The translations under genes and the position numbers were made by a program. Positions 23,918 through 31,416 of a DNA stretch of 64,000 nt are shown here, one piece after another; positions within the stretch are counted from its first letter, which is position 1, and each line of letters opens with the position of its first letter. The notes below the pieces were generated by a model, which was given only the letters and a program-made list of their open reading frames with translations, did not search any database and had not been told where the DNA came from. Origin of the DNA: an uncultured Bacteroidales bacterium (GTDB taxonomy: Bacteria; Bacteroidota; Bacteroidia; Bacteroidales; Paludibacteraceae); NCBI GenBank assembly GCA_900542355.1, contig UQNE01000012.1, forward strand, positions 1-64,000. Direction: 5' to 3'.

Positions 23918-25300
23918 ATGAATATCAGCAGTTTTACCCTAAGCAGCCGTATCTGCTCGACAGCGGAGATTCGACAGATTGCACACAACAGCAAGACCCC
24001 ATACACCTTGATTTTGCTCAAACCCGAGATTGATTGGGTATATAGGGCGCAAGAACGAATGGTGCAAGTAATGGAAATGACCGATGCAACCATGGTGTAT
24101 GCCGACCACTTCCAGAGAATAACGGAGGGCGAGCAAACGACCAGCAAAGAAGCACCCGTAATCGATTATCAGATGGGGGCGTTGCGCGATGACTTTGATT
24201 TTGGGGCCGTAACGCTATGGCGCACGGACAGATTGCAACAGATTGTAAATAAGGCAGATACCGATTATCAGTATGCCGGGTTCTACGATTTGCGCTTGCG
24301 GGCCACTGAAGGTAAGATGGGGGATTGCGGGCTGGTACATATCCCGGAATACCTATACTACGAAGTGGAGACCGACACTCGCAAATCGGGGGAGAAACTC
24401 TTTGACTATGTAGATCCTCGCAACCGCAGTGTGCAGATAGAGATGGAGCAATGCGTTACCCGACACCTAAAGGTTATCGGAGCCTATCTGACGCCCGGGG
24501 AATACAAGGATTTGAGCAGCCTGCCGCAGGTGGAAAGCCATGTAACCGTCAGTGTGATAATACCTTGCAAGAATCGTGTGCGCACCGTAAGAGATGCGAT
24601 AGAGAGTGCACTAAGTCAGCGTGTAGAGGAGGCGTACAGATACAATGTATTTGTAGTGGATGACAACTCGACCGACGGCACGCAAGAGGTGATTGGCGAA
24701 TGCGTAGAAGCCAACAGGTTGCTCCGCCAGACCAACCCCAACGCTCCGGAACTCATCTATATTGCGCAAGACAAGAGTTGGCACGCCATCGGTGGTAACT
24801 GGAACATTGCGATACACGACCCGAGGTGCGGCAAATATGCCATTCAGTTGGATTCCGACGACACCTACCACGATGAGACGACCGTGCAACGCTTTATCGA
24901 TGTTTTTGAAAACGGGTGCTACGGAATGGTAGTAGGCACCTATCAGATGACGGACATAGACGGCAACAAACTCCCGCCGGGCGTGATAGACCATAGGGAA
25001 TGGACAGAGGATAACGGGCGCAATAACGCATTACGAATCAACGGATTAGGTGCACCGCGCGGGTTCTATACTCCCCTACTCCGCACACTCGATTTCCCCA
25101 CTACGAAATATGGGGAGGACTATGCCGTAGGACTGCGTATCTCGCGCGAATACCCATTGGGACGAATCTATGATGTGGTGTACAACTGCAGACGCTGGGA
25201 GGATAACTCGGACGCCAACTGCGATATTCCTACGATGAACCGCAATAACCTATACAAGGACAGACTGCGCACATGGGAACTGATGGCGAGAATGCGGTGA
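23918..25300 (+). CDS. Family 2 glycosyltransferase with an extra N-terminal domain
   Basis: 460 residues. The C-terminal half is a GT-A fold GT2 domain: TVSVIIPCKNRVRTVRDAIES at ~212-230, FVVDDNSTDGTQEV, and the metal-binding DSDDTYHDE. The N-terminal ~200 residues look like a second, degenerate GT-A-like domain (TPYTLILLKPEIDW, then TDATMVYADH), a layout seen in two-domain Bacteroides glycosyltransferases. No transmembrane segment is visible, so it works in the cytoplasm or at the membrane face. The acceptor is unknown. It starts 4 nt after porD and is followed by a SpoIID protein, so a cell-envelope sugar or peptidoglycan-linked role is likely. Confidence 0.85.
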   Translation: MNISSFTLSSRICSTAEIRQIAHNSKTPYTLILLKPEIDWVYRAQERMVQVMEMTDATMVYADHFQRITEGEQTTSKEAPVIDYQMGALRDDFDFGAVTLWRTDRLQQIVNKADTDYQYAGFYDLRLRATEGKMGDCGLVHIPEYLYYEVETDTRKSGEKLFDYVDPRNRSVQIEMEQCVTRHLKVIGAYLTPGEYKDLSSLPQVESHVTVSVIIPCKNRVRTVRDAIESALSQRVEEAYRYNVFVVDDNSTDGTQEVIGECVEANRLLRQTNPNAPELIYIAQDKSWHAIGGNWNIAIHDPRCGKYAIQLDSDDTYHDETTVQRFIDVFENGCYGMVVGTYQMTDIDGNKLPPGVIDHREWTEDNGRNNALRINGLGAPRGFYTPLLRTLDFPTTKYGEDYAVGLRISREYPLGRIYDVVYNCRRWEDNSDANCDIPTMNRNNLYKDRLRTWELMARMR

Positions 25301-25305
25301 GTTTT

Positions 25306-25380
25306 AGTTTATTCGTTGATTGGTTGATGCGTGGTTGATGTTAGTTTATGCGTTTATTGGTTGATTAGTTTATTATTTTA
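25306..25380. repeat. 8-bp tandem repeat (GTTTATTA/GTTGATTG)
   Basis: The 81-nt gap between the glycosyltransferase and the SpoIID gene is built from about nine 8-bp units of type GTTTATTA or GTTGATTG. The same 8-bp family occurs at 31378-31410 and 51654-51686. Confidence 0.75.
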
Positions 25381-25381
25381 G

Positions 25382-26476
25382 ATGAAAGTGCGTGTCGGGA
25401 TATTGACTGCTCCGCATATCGACTATGAGAAGTGCGGTAACACATTCGTAATCAGGAATGTGCGTATCGGTATTGGTTTTCACTGGGATAGATACGAAGA
25501 GCAAGTTTTTGAGGGGGAATTGGAGATTCTTCGCAATGCTGACGGCACAGAAACGGCGGTGAATATCATCGATATAGAGGACTATCTAACGAGCGTTATC
25601 TCATCGGAGATATCGGCTGACAGTCCGATAGAACTGCTAAAAGCGCATGCGGTGATTTCTCGCAGTTGGGTAGCAAGTGCCATAGAGCAACACAACACGG
25701 GACATATCGGATATGATGTGTGCGGCGATGACCACTGCCAACGATACGAAGGCATACTGCGGCGCAATGAGCGAGCCCAAGCCGCCGTAGAAGCAACGAG
25801 GGGCGAAGTGCTCGTGTATGGTGCGGGAGAGGAAAAGACTATTTGCGATACACGCTACCATAAATGCTGCGGGGGAAAGACGGAGAACTACGAGACCTGT
25901 TGGGAGTATAAGCATATACCCTACCTAAGTCCTGTAGATTGTCCATACTGTGCGAAAGCCGTTGGTAATGAGCGACTTCTGCGAATGGTACTCAACAACT
26001 ACGACCAAGAGACACACGATTTTCACGATTGGATAGTGCGCTACAGCCAAGAAGAGATACAAGACATCATACGACAGAAATCGGGCATAGAGTTTGGAGA
26101 GATAGTAGCCTTGCGACCGCTGAAACGAGGGGTATCGGGGCGCATATATTCGCTAGAAATAATAGGCACGAAGCATAGAGAGGTGATTGGCAAGGAACTG
26201 AAAATACGCCAATGGCTCAGCCGAAGTTGCCTCTACTCATCGGCATTTGACTGCGAGGAAACATACAGCGGGGAAAACTCGGATATTGCTTCTGAAAGTA
26301 GGCGTATTCCTGCCGGTTTTACGCTGAAGGGACACGGCTGGGGACACGGAGTAGGACTATGCCAGATAGGTGCTGCTGTAATGGCGGACGAAGGGGCAAC
26401 CTATACGCAAATACTATCTCATTACTACCCAGGAGCAAGGATAGAGAGGATACGAGCGGAGGAGGTCTTTGTATAA
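25382..26476 (+). CDS. SpoIID/LytB-domain protein (putative peptidoglycan lytic protein)
   Basis: 364 residues. The SpoIID core is clear: NIIDIEDYLTSVISSEISADSPIELLKAHAVISRSW near 60-96 and GHGWGHGVGLCQIGAAVMADEGATYTQILSHYYPGA near 320-355, with the CCGGKTENYE region between. SpoIID is a lytic transglycosylase acting on denuded glycan strands; the Glu in the ISSEI segment is the likely catalytic residue. There is no recognisable signal peptide in MKVRVGILTAPHIDYEKC, so export is unclear. It is the last gene in the operon. Bacteroidales commonly pair SpoIID genes with glycosyltransferases. Confidence 0.85.
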   Translation: MKVRVGILTAPHIDYEKCGNTFVIRNVRIGIGFHWDRYEEQVFEGELEILRNADGTETAVNIIDIEDYLTSVISSEISADSPIELLKAHAVISRSWVASAIEQHNTGHIGYDVCGDDHCQRYEGILRRNERAQAAVEATRGEVLVYGAGEEKTICDTRYHKCCGGKTENYETCWEYKHIPYLSPVDCPYCAKAVGNERLLRMVLNNYDQETHDFHDWIVRYSQEEIQDIIRQKSGIEFGEIVALRPLKRGVSGRIYSLEIIGTKHREVIGKELKIRQWLSRSCLYSSAFDCEETYSGENSDIASESRRIPAGFTLKGHGWGHGVGLCQIGAAVMADEGATYTQILSHYYPGARIERIRAEEVFV

Positions 26477-26551
26477 AGAGGGATGGGGGAAAGCATAAAG
26501 TAAACAAATTATTGCTCGTACATTTATTTATAGAATATGCTCATTACTGTA

Positions 26552-26586
26552 CAGTTTGCTTAAAAACTGCACAAATATAAATTTGT
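26552..26586 (+). promoter_or_regulatory. Two palindromes overlapping the restriction-modification promoter
   Basis: CAGTTT at 26552-26557 pairs with AAACTG at 26564-26569, and ACAAAT at 26571-26576 pairs with ATTTGT at 26581-26586 across a 4-nt spacer; the second palindrome overlaps the -33 box. Such palindromes are typical operator sites for autoregulated R-M genes, but no controller gene is evident here. Confidence 0.4.
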
Positions 26587-26613
26587 ACAAACCATTTTTT
26601 TGTTGTATCTTTG
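26582..26613 (+). promoter_or_regulatory. Bacteroidetes-type promoter of the DpnII-like cassette
   Basis: TTTG at 26582-26585, 20 nt, then TATCTTTG at 26606-26613; the methylase starts 25 nt later. Confidence 0.8.
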
Positions 26614-26637
26614 TCATCGAAATAGAAATATACTGCA

Positions 26638-27528
26638 ATGAAAGCAAAACCATTTGTCAAATGGGTAGGCGGAAAAACGCAACTCATTGACCAACTCGAA
26701 GCAATGCTTCCTGCTGACTTTGACCAATGGGAGAATGTTACTTACATTGAGCCTTTTGTGGGCGGAGGAGCAATGCTCTTCTATATGTTACAAACACACT
26801 CCAACATCAAGTCGGCTGTTATTAACGACATCAATTCTAATCTCACTACATGCTACCGAGTAGTCAGAGACCAACCCGCAGAATTGATTGCATCTCTAAA
26901 AGATATACAGAGGGAGTACTATGCCCTACCTTCTGAAGAACGCAAGCAGTTTTTTATGTGTATGCGTGCGGAGTTTAATACAAAAGCACTCGACCCTATA
27001 CGCAATACAACTCTGTTCTTTTTCCTAAATCGCACTTGTTTCAACGGCTTGTACCGAGTAAACAAATCAGGGCTTTTCAATGTGCCTTTTGGCAGGTATG
27101 AAACCCCTATAATATGCGACCCAAATACGATTTATGCTGATAGCAAATTGCTGCAAAATGTGGAGATACTGACCGGCGACTATCAGCAAACACTGTCGTA
27201 TGCGAAAGGCAATACGCTCTTTTATTTCGACCCGCCTTATCGTCCGCTTAACCATACCAGCAGTTTCAACGACTACACCAAAGAGGCCTTCAACGATTTG
27301 GCACAATGCCGTTTGAAAGAGTTTTGCGACCAAGTAGAACAAGCGGGGTATCATTTTATGCTGAGCAACTCCGATTGCCAGGATATGTTCTTCGACGACC
27401 TCTACACCCAATACATCATTGAACGAGTATGGGCTTCGCGCAGCGTGAATGCAAACGCAAGCAAGCGAGGAAAACTGACGGAGATATTGGTACATAATTA
27501 TCATAACACAAAAAAGGAAGCAATATAA
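26638..27528 (+). CDS. dpnM: DpnM-like DNA adenine methyltransferase (GATC)
   Basis: 296 residues. It methylates N6 of adenine in double-stranded GATC sites. The D12-class signature is complete: KPFVKWVGGKTQL at 4-16, EPFVGGGAMLFYM at 38-50 (SAM binding), RYRVNKSGLFNVPFG-type region near 139-152, and the catalytic DPPY at 198-201. Specificity is inferred from similarity to DpnM and from the adjacent DpnII-type nuclease. It is the first gene of a four-gene cassette with its own promoter; the nuclease follows after 3 nt. Confidence 0.92.
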   Translation: MKAKPFVKWVGGKTQLIDQLEAMLPADFDQWENVTYIEPFVGGGAMLFYMLQTHSNIKSAVINDINSNLTTCYRVVRDQPAELIASLKDIQREYYALPSEERKQFFMCMRAEFNTKALDPIRNTTLFFFLNRTCFNGLYRVNKSGLFNVPFGRYETPIICDPNTIYADSKLLQNVEILTGDYQQTLSYAKGNTLFYFDPPYRPLNHTSSFNDYTKEAFNDLAQCRLKEFCDQVEQAGYHFMLSNSDCQDMFFDDLYTQYIIERVWASRSVNANASKRGKLTEILVHNYHNTKKEAI

Positions 27529-27531
27529 AAA

Positions 27532-28365
27532 ATGGCAGCACATACTTCGGAACAGTTTAATCTCTTTATGTCGCAGTTGCGCGAAACAAACGCAACACTT
27601 GACTTCTATTGCGATTTCCGCAAGATAGCGCATAATGTCGCCGATATTGAAATTAGCCTTAATATGCTGAATTATCTTATCGGAAAAACCAATCTTCGTG
27701 AGGCTGTAGAAACGCTTTGGAATAGAGATTCTCGTGTCTTTGATGTGATGGATATTCTCATCGCTACACGCAAGAAGGATGACAAAAAGTACATTGACAA
27801 CGATGGCTCAATGCACTCTGTGCACTCGTTATTTACCTCGGTAGATGGTGTAATGAAGTTTATTGAAAGCACCGGTCTTGACCAGGTATTCAAGAACAAA
27901 GAAGTGAAAGACCTGGTAGATTATGTGTTCGGCGTAGAAACAGGTCTTGATACCAATGCACGCAAGAACAGAAGCGGTGATATTACCGAAACACTTGTAG
28001 CACGCATTTTTGATAACGGCGGCATTTCTTATCGTGAACAAGTATCGTCAAAAGAATTTCCGCAAATAGCAACCGTGCTCGGTGCCGACCAAAAAATATT
28101 TGATTTCACTATTACTGCACACAAAAAGACCTATCTTGTAGAGGTAAATTTCTATTCGGGAGGTGGCTCTAAACTCAACGAGGTGGCTCGCTCTTACACG
28201 GATATTGCACCAAAAATAAACGCAGTATCCGACTTTGAGTTTGTGTGGATTACCGATGGCTTCGGTTGGAACTCTGCTCGCAACAAGTTGGAAGAAGCAT
28301 TTGCTGCCATTCCGAGTATCTATAATCTGACGACAATCAGTGAATTTATTTCTAAAATAAAATAG
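27532..28365 (+). CDS. dpnB: DpnII-family type II restriction endonuclease (GATC)
   Basis: 277 residues. It cuts unmethylated GATC. Family motifs: SMHSVHSLFTSVDGVMKFIESTGL near 84-107, ARKNRSGDITETLVARIF near 143-160, and the likely catalytic strand KIFDFTITAHKKTYLVEVNFYSGGGSKLNEVA near 187-217, where the Asp and Glu-x-Asn replace the usual Asp/Glu-x-Lys. Order here is methylase then nuclease then an unknown gene then a second methylase, which differs from the classical M-A-B order of the DpnII operon. The gap to dpnM is 3 nt and the gap to the next gene is 4 nt, so coexpression is tight. Confidence 0.9.
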   Translation: MAAHTSEQFNLFMSQLRETNATLDFYCDFRKIAHNVADIEISLNMLNYLIGKTNLREAVETLWNRDSRVFDVMDILIATRKKDDKKYIDNDGSMHSVHSLFTSVDGVMKFIESTGLDQVFKNKEVKDLVDYVFGVETGLDTNARKNRSGDITETLVARIFDNGGISYREQVSSKEFPQIATVLGADQKIFDFTITAHKKTYLVEVNFYSGGGSKLNEVARSYTDIAPKINAVSDFEFVWITDGFGWNSARNKLEEAFAAIPSIYNLTTISEFISKIK

Positions 28366-28369
28366 TATT

Positions 28370-28894
28370 ATGACAAAAAATATCTATTCACATCCTATCG
28401 ATTTGAAGGAGATCTGCGTTAGGAATGCGCCCCGCAAAGAGTTTGCAAAAGCAATTTCTGATATTGAATATCGTGGTTACGAAGTCGAGCAATGTACTGA
28501 CGGAAGAAAAATAGTCATCACTAAGCCTGGCGGAAAATCGGTATATGGACATCTAAAAAAGGAAGATATACAAGTCTTTATATACAATCCTACAAATAGT
28601 TCTCTATGGCAAATTTCTCATAACCAGATATTTGAAGATATTTCAGAGAAATGCAAAGAAAATGCCGTTAAAGGAAAAGATTTAATCAAATGCTTGGAAC
28701 GCGTGTATAATGGAGAAGAGCCGGAGGATTTTATAGCAGAAATACTTGCTCTATCCTTTCAAACAGGAGAGCACCCAGAAGAACTAATAAAAGCGTATAA
28801 GTGGATTTGGGGACAAGAAGATGTGAATTATCCTAATGGGCAAGGGCGGGATATGTCTTGGCAAAAATACAAGGACTTATTGTCAACATTGTGA
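28370..28894 (+). CDS. Unknown protein inside the DpnII-like cassette
   Basis: 174 residues; I do not recognise a family. It is soluble with no signal peptide. The N-terminal half contains GYEVEQCTDGRKIVITKPGG, which looks like a small beta-strand domain; the C-terminal half is helical and acidic (DFIAEILALSFQTGEHPEEL). It lies between the nuclease and the second methylase and overlaps that methylase by 4 nt if the GTG start at 28891 is used. Possible roles are an accessory specificity or control protein of the R-M system, or an unrelated passenger; coupling favours the former. Confidence 0.6.
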   Translation: MTKNIYSHPIDLKEICVRNAPRKEFAKAISDIEYRGYEVEQCTDGRKIVITKPGGKSVYGHLKKEDIQVFIYNPTNSSLWQISHNQIFEDISEKCKENAVKGKDLIKCLERVYNGEEPEDFIAEILALSFQTGEHPEELIKAYKWIWGQEDVNYPNGQGRDMSWQKYKDLLSTL

Positions 28895-30078
28895 TTTCTG
28901 AATTACTTACATATTCAGACTTTACCCTCCTGCAAGGTGATTGCATGGAGCGACTGAAAGAGATAGAGGACAACTCCATCAACGCTATCTTTGCTGACCC
29001 GCCGTATTTTCTGAGCAACGGCGGAATATCTGTGCAAAGTGGCAAGCAAGTATGCGTGGATAAGGGAGATTGGGACAAAGGAGGCACACCCGAACATATC
29101 TATCAGTTCAACCGCCAATGGTTGTCGCTATGCCGAAACAAACTAAAAGACGATGGCACTATTTGGATTTCGGGTACATACCACAATATCTTTGTGGTGC
29201 AACGCTGCTTGCAAGAATTGGGTTACAAGATACTCAATGTGATTACTTGGCAGAAGTCAGACCCACCACCCAATCTCTCGTGCCGTTATTTTAACTTCTC
29301 AACCGAGTTGATTATTTGGGCACGCAAGTACGAGAAAAAACCGCACAAGTTCAATTACGAAACGATGAAGCAACTCAATGGCGGTTCGCAAATGACGGAT
29401 GTGTGGCGCATTCCGGCAGTGGGGATGTGGGAAAAGACTTGTGGTAAGCATCCGACACAAAAGCCCCTCCGCTTGTTGTATCGCATTGTGTTGGCATCAA
29501 CGGACGAGGGTGATACTATCCTTGACCCCTTTGCTGGTAGTTCTACAACCGGTATTGCAGCCAACTTGCTCGGTCGTAAGTTCATTGGAATTGAGCAAGA
29601 TAGTAATTTCATCGAGTTGAGCAAATGCCGTCGTGCATTGTTAGACTCCCCTGAAGAGTTGCAAAAACTCCTCCGTAAGATGCGCGAGACACCCGAAGAA
29701 ACCACTGTGCTTGTTAATCACGCACGCCCAAAGGACTATGAGTTGATGTTAGAAAAAGGCTTATGCTATTTGCGTGCCGGAGATAGTAAAGGTTCTTTGC
29801 TAGTGCAAAAAGGATTTGAACGCTTAGGGTATGTACTATTGCATAGCAATGGCGAAAATCCACAGTTATTCAAACTTACAAAAAAAGGCTTTCAGATTTG
29901 GACGGCAACGGCATTGCAAGACATAGGTTTTAGTGCAGAGAATGCGCCATATTATGCAGTTTTGCACTTCGATACAAGTACGGCTATACAATATGACCAT
30001 AGTGTTTCACTCTACCAACGAGTCTATACTAATGTAGCCAAAATCCGTCCACTGAGTGATTTTATGGGAAGCAGATAG
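28891..30078 (+). CDS. dpnA: Second (DpnA-like) DNA methyltransferase with C-terminal extension
   Basis: 395 residues from a GTG start. Type II beta-class motifs: DFTLLQGDCMERL, the catalytic ADPPYFLS near 35-42, and DPFAGSSTTGIAANLLGRKFIGIE near 207-229. DpnA methylates GATC also in single-stranded DNA and helps protect incoming plasmids. The C-terminal ~120 residues (KDYELMLEKGLCYLRAGDSK onward) are extra to the DpnA core and resemble a winged or restriction-associated domain. Start choice: GTG at 28891 overlaps the upstream stop as GTGA, implying coupling; a TTG at 28858 is also open. I favour GTG. Confidence 0.85.
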   Translation: MISELLTYSDFTLLQGDCMERLKEIEDNSINAIFADPPYFLSNGGISVQSGKQVCVDKGDWDKGGTPEHIYQFNRQWLSLCRNKLKDDGTIWISGTYHNIFVVQRCLQELGYKILNVITWQKSDPPPNLSCRYFNFSTELIIWARKYEKKPHKFNYETMKQLNGGSQMTDVWRIPAVGMWEKTCGKHPTQKPLRLLYRIVLASTDEGDTILDPFAGSSTTGIAANLLGRKFIGIEQDSNFIELSKCRRALLDSPEELQKLLRKMRETPEETTVLVNHARPKDYELMLEKGLCYLRAGDSKGSLLVQKGFERLGYVLLHSNGENPQLFKLTKKGFQIWTATALQDIGFSAENAPYYAVLHFDTSTAIQYDHSVSLYQRVYTNVAKIRPLSDFMGSR

Positions 30079-30177
30079 TAATACTAAAAAAACAAAAATA
30101 CAACACAGATAGAGAAATAGAAATTAGGTAGTAGAAAGCGGTATTTTGTAACAAAATGATATTTGAGAATATGGCGT

Positions 30178-30222
30178 TAGGTCTCGATGAGGTCTCGACA
30201 AAGTTTCGACGAAATCGGCTCA
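30178..30222 (+). repeat. 11-bp tandem repeat (AGGTCTCGAYR), matching 5171-5218
   Basis: Three 11-bp units AGGTCTCGATG, AGGTCTCGACA and AAGTTTCGACG, then CGGCTCA, as in the inverted copy at 5171-5218. The spacer 30079-30347 holds no gene that I see. Confidence 0.75.
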
Positions 30223-30347
30223 AAAACGAAATGGCATTTTGATAGTATTTTTGAGAAATTAATGACAATTCTTTAGTGGGGATTAGTAGAGTTTGCGGGG
30301 TGATGTGGGCTTGCGAGGAGACTGATGCGGGATGCGGAGAGAATGAT

Positions 30348-30388
30348 AAAAAGAGGGCATCTACGATTTGTTAGATACCCTCTTTTTT
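30348..30388. terminator. Bidirectional terminator after purC
   Basis: AAAAAGAGGG-x-ATCTA at 30348-30363 pairs with TAGAT-x-CCCTCTTTTTT at 30372-30388. Its minus-strand face has the T run after the purC stop, so it marks the 3' end of the nucleotide gene block. Confidence 0.9.
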
Positions 30389-30415
30389 ATTTATCGGATT
30401 TTAATTCGTTGCGAA

Positions 30416-31372
30416 TTAAATGGTTTTGAGGTATGCAGAGACATTTGCTTCGATGCGGGCAGAGAGAGCGGATGGAGTGAGGCTCTCGGCTTTGGTGAAC
30501 GGTTCGCCCGTGATATGCTCGTAAAGTTCGATATATCGGTCGGTAATACCACTGACGATAGCGGGCGTCATCTCGGGAACCGTTTGCCCTGCTTTGCCCT
30601 GGAAGCCCTCAGACATCAGCCACTCACGGACAAACTCTTTGGAGAGTTGGCGTTGCGGTTCGCCATTGCGGAAACGCTCTGCGTAGCCGTCGGCATAGAA
30701 ATAACGGCTTGAATCGGGGGTATGTACCTCGTCCATGAGCAGAATCTTGCCGTTGTACTTACCAAACTCATACTTGGTATCGACCAGAATCAGTCCATGT
30801 TTAGCGGCAATCTCTTGTCCGCGTTGGAAGAGAGCCAAGGCGTATTGCTCGACCTGTGCGTACTCGTCGGCAGGCACGAGACCCCGAGCGATAATCTCCT
30901 CGCGCGAGATGTCCTCGTCGTGGGTACCAATCTCTGCTTTGGTGGTAGGCGTGATGATGGGTGTGGGGAACTGCTCGTTCTCACGCATACCCTCCGGCAA
31001 GCGTACACCGCATATCTCGCGTACTCCCGATTGGTAGGCACGCCATGCGCTACCGCACAAGTAACCACGGACAATCATCTCCACCGGATAGCCCTCGCAG
31101 CGCAGTCCGACAGAGACCATCGGGTCGGGCGTAGCCAAGAGCCAGTTGGGCACGATGTCGGCTGTATCGCGAAGGAACTTAGCGGCTATCTGATTGAGAA
31201 TCTGCCCTTTGTAAGGAATACCCTCGGGCAAGATGACATCGAAAGCCGAGATACGATCGGTAGCCACCATGCAGAGCAAGTTCTGACCGAGGAAATAGAC
31301 ATCGCGTACCTTACCATGATACACGCCCGTTTGACCAAGGAACGAGAAAGAAGTTTGCGTTAATGCGTTCAT
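30416..31372 (-). CDS. purC: SAICAR synthetase
   Basis: 318 residues, the longer form seen in Bacteroidetes. It joins CAIR and aspartate with ATP in purine step 8. Motifs: GKVRDVYFLGQNLL near 20-33, TDRISAFDVILPEG, the nucleotide-binding segment VEMIVRGYLCGSAWRAY and LVDTKYEFG near 200-208, and DSSRYF. It is the last gene of the cluster, 44 nt after carB, with 8-bp repeats in the gap and a terminator after it. Confidence 0.97.
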   Translation of the reverse strand: MNALTQTSFSFLGQTGVYHGKVRDVYFLGQNLLCMVATDRISAFDVILPEGIPYKGQILNQIAAKFLRDTADIVPNWLLATPDPMVSVGLRCEGYPVEMIVRGYLCGSAWRAYQSGVREICGVRLPEGMRENEQFPTPIITPTTKAEIGTHDEDISREEIIARGLVPADEYAQVEQYALALFQRGQEIAAKHGLILVDTKYEFGKYNGKILLMDEVHTPDSSRYFYADGYAERFRNGEPQRQLSKEFVREWLMSEGFQGKAGQTVPEMTPAIVSGITDRYIELYEHITGEPFTKAESLTPSALSARIEANVSAYLKTI

Positions 31373-31377
31373 AATAA

Positions 31378-31410
31378 GTTTATTCGTTGATAAGTTTATT
31401 AGTTGTTTAA
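31378..31410. repeat. 8-bp tandem repeat (GTTTATTA)
   Basis: Four degenerate GTTTATTA/GTTGATAA units fill the carB-purC gap, the family at 25306-25380. Confidence 0.55.
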
Positions 31411-31416
31411 TAGGTT

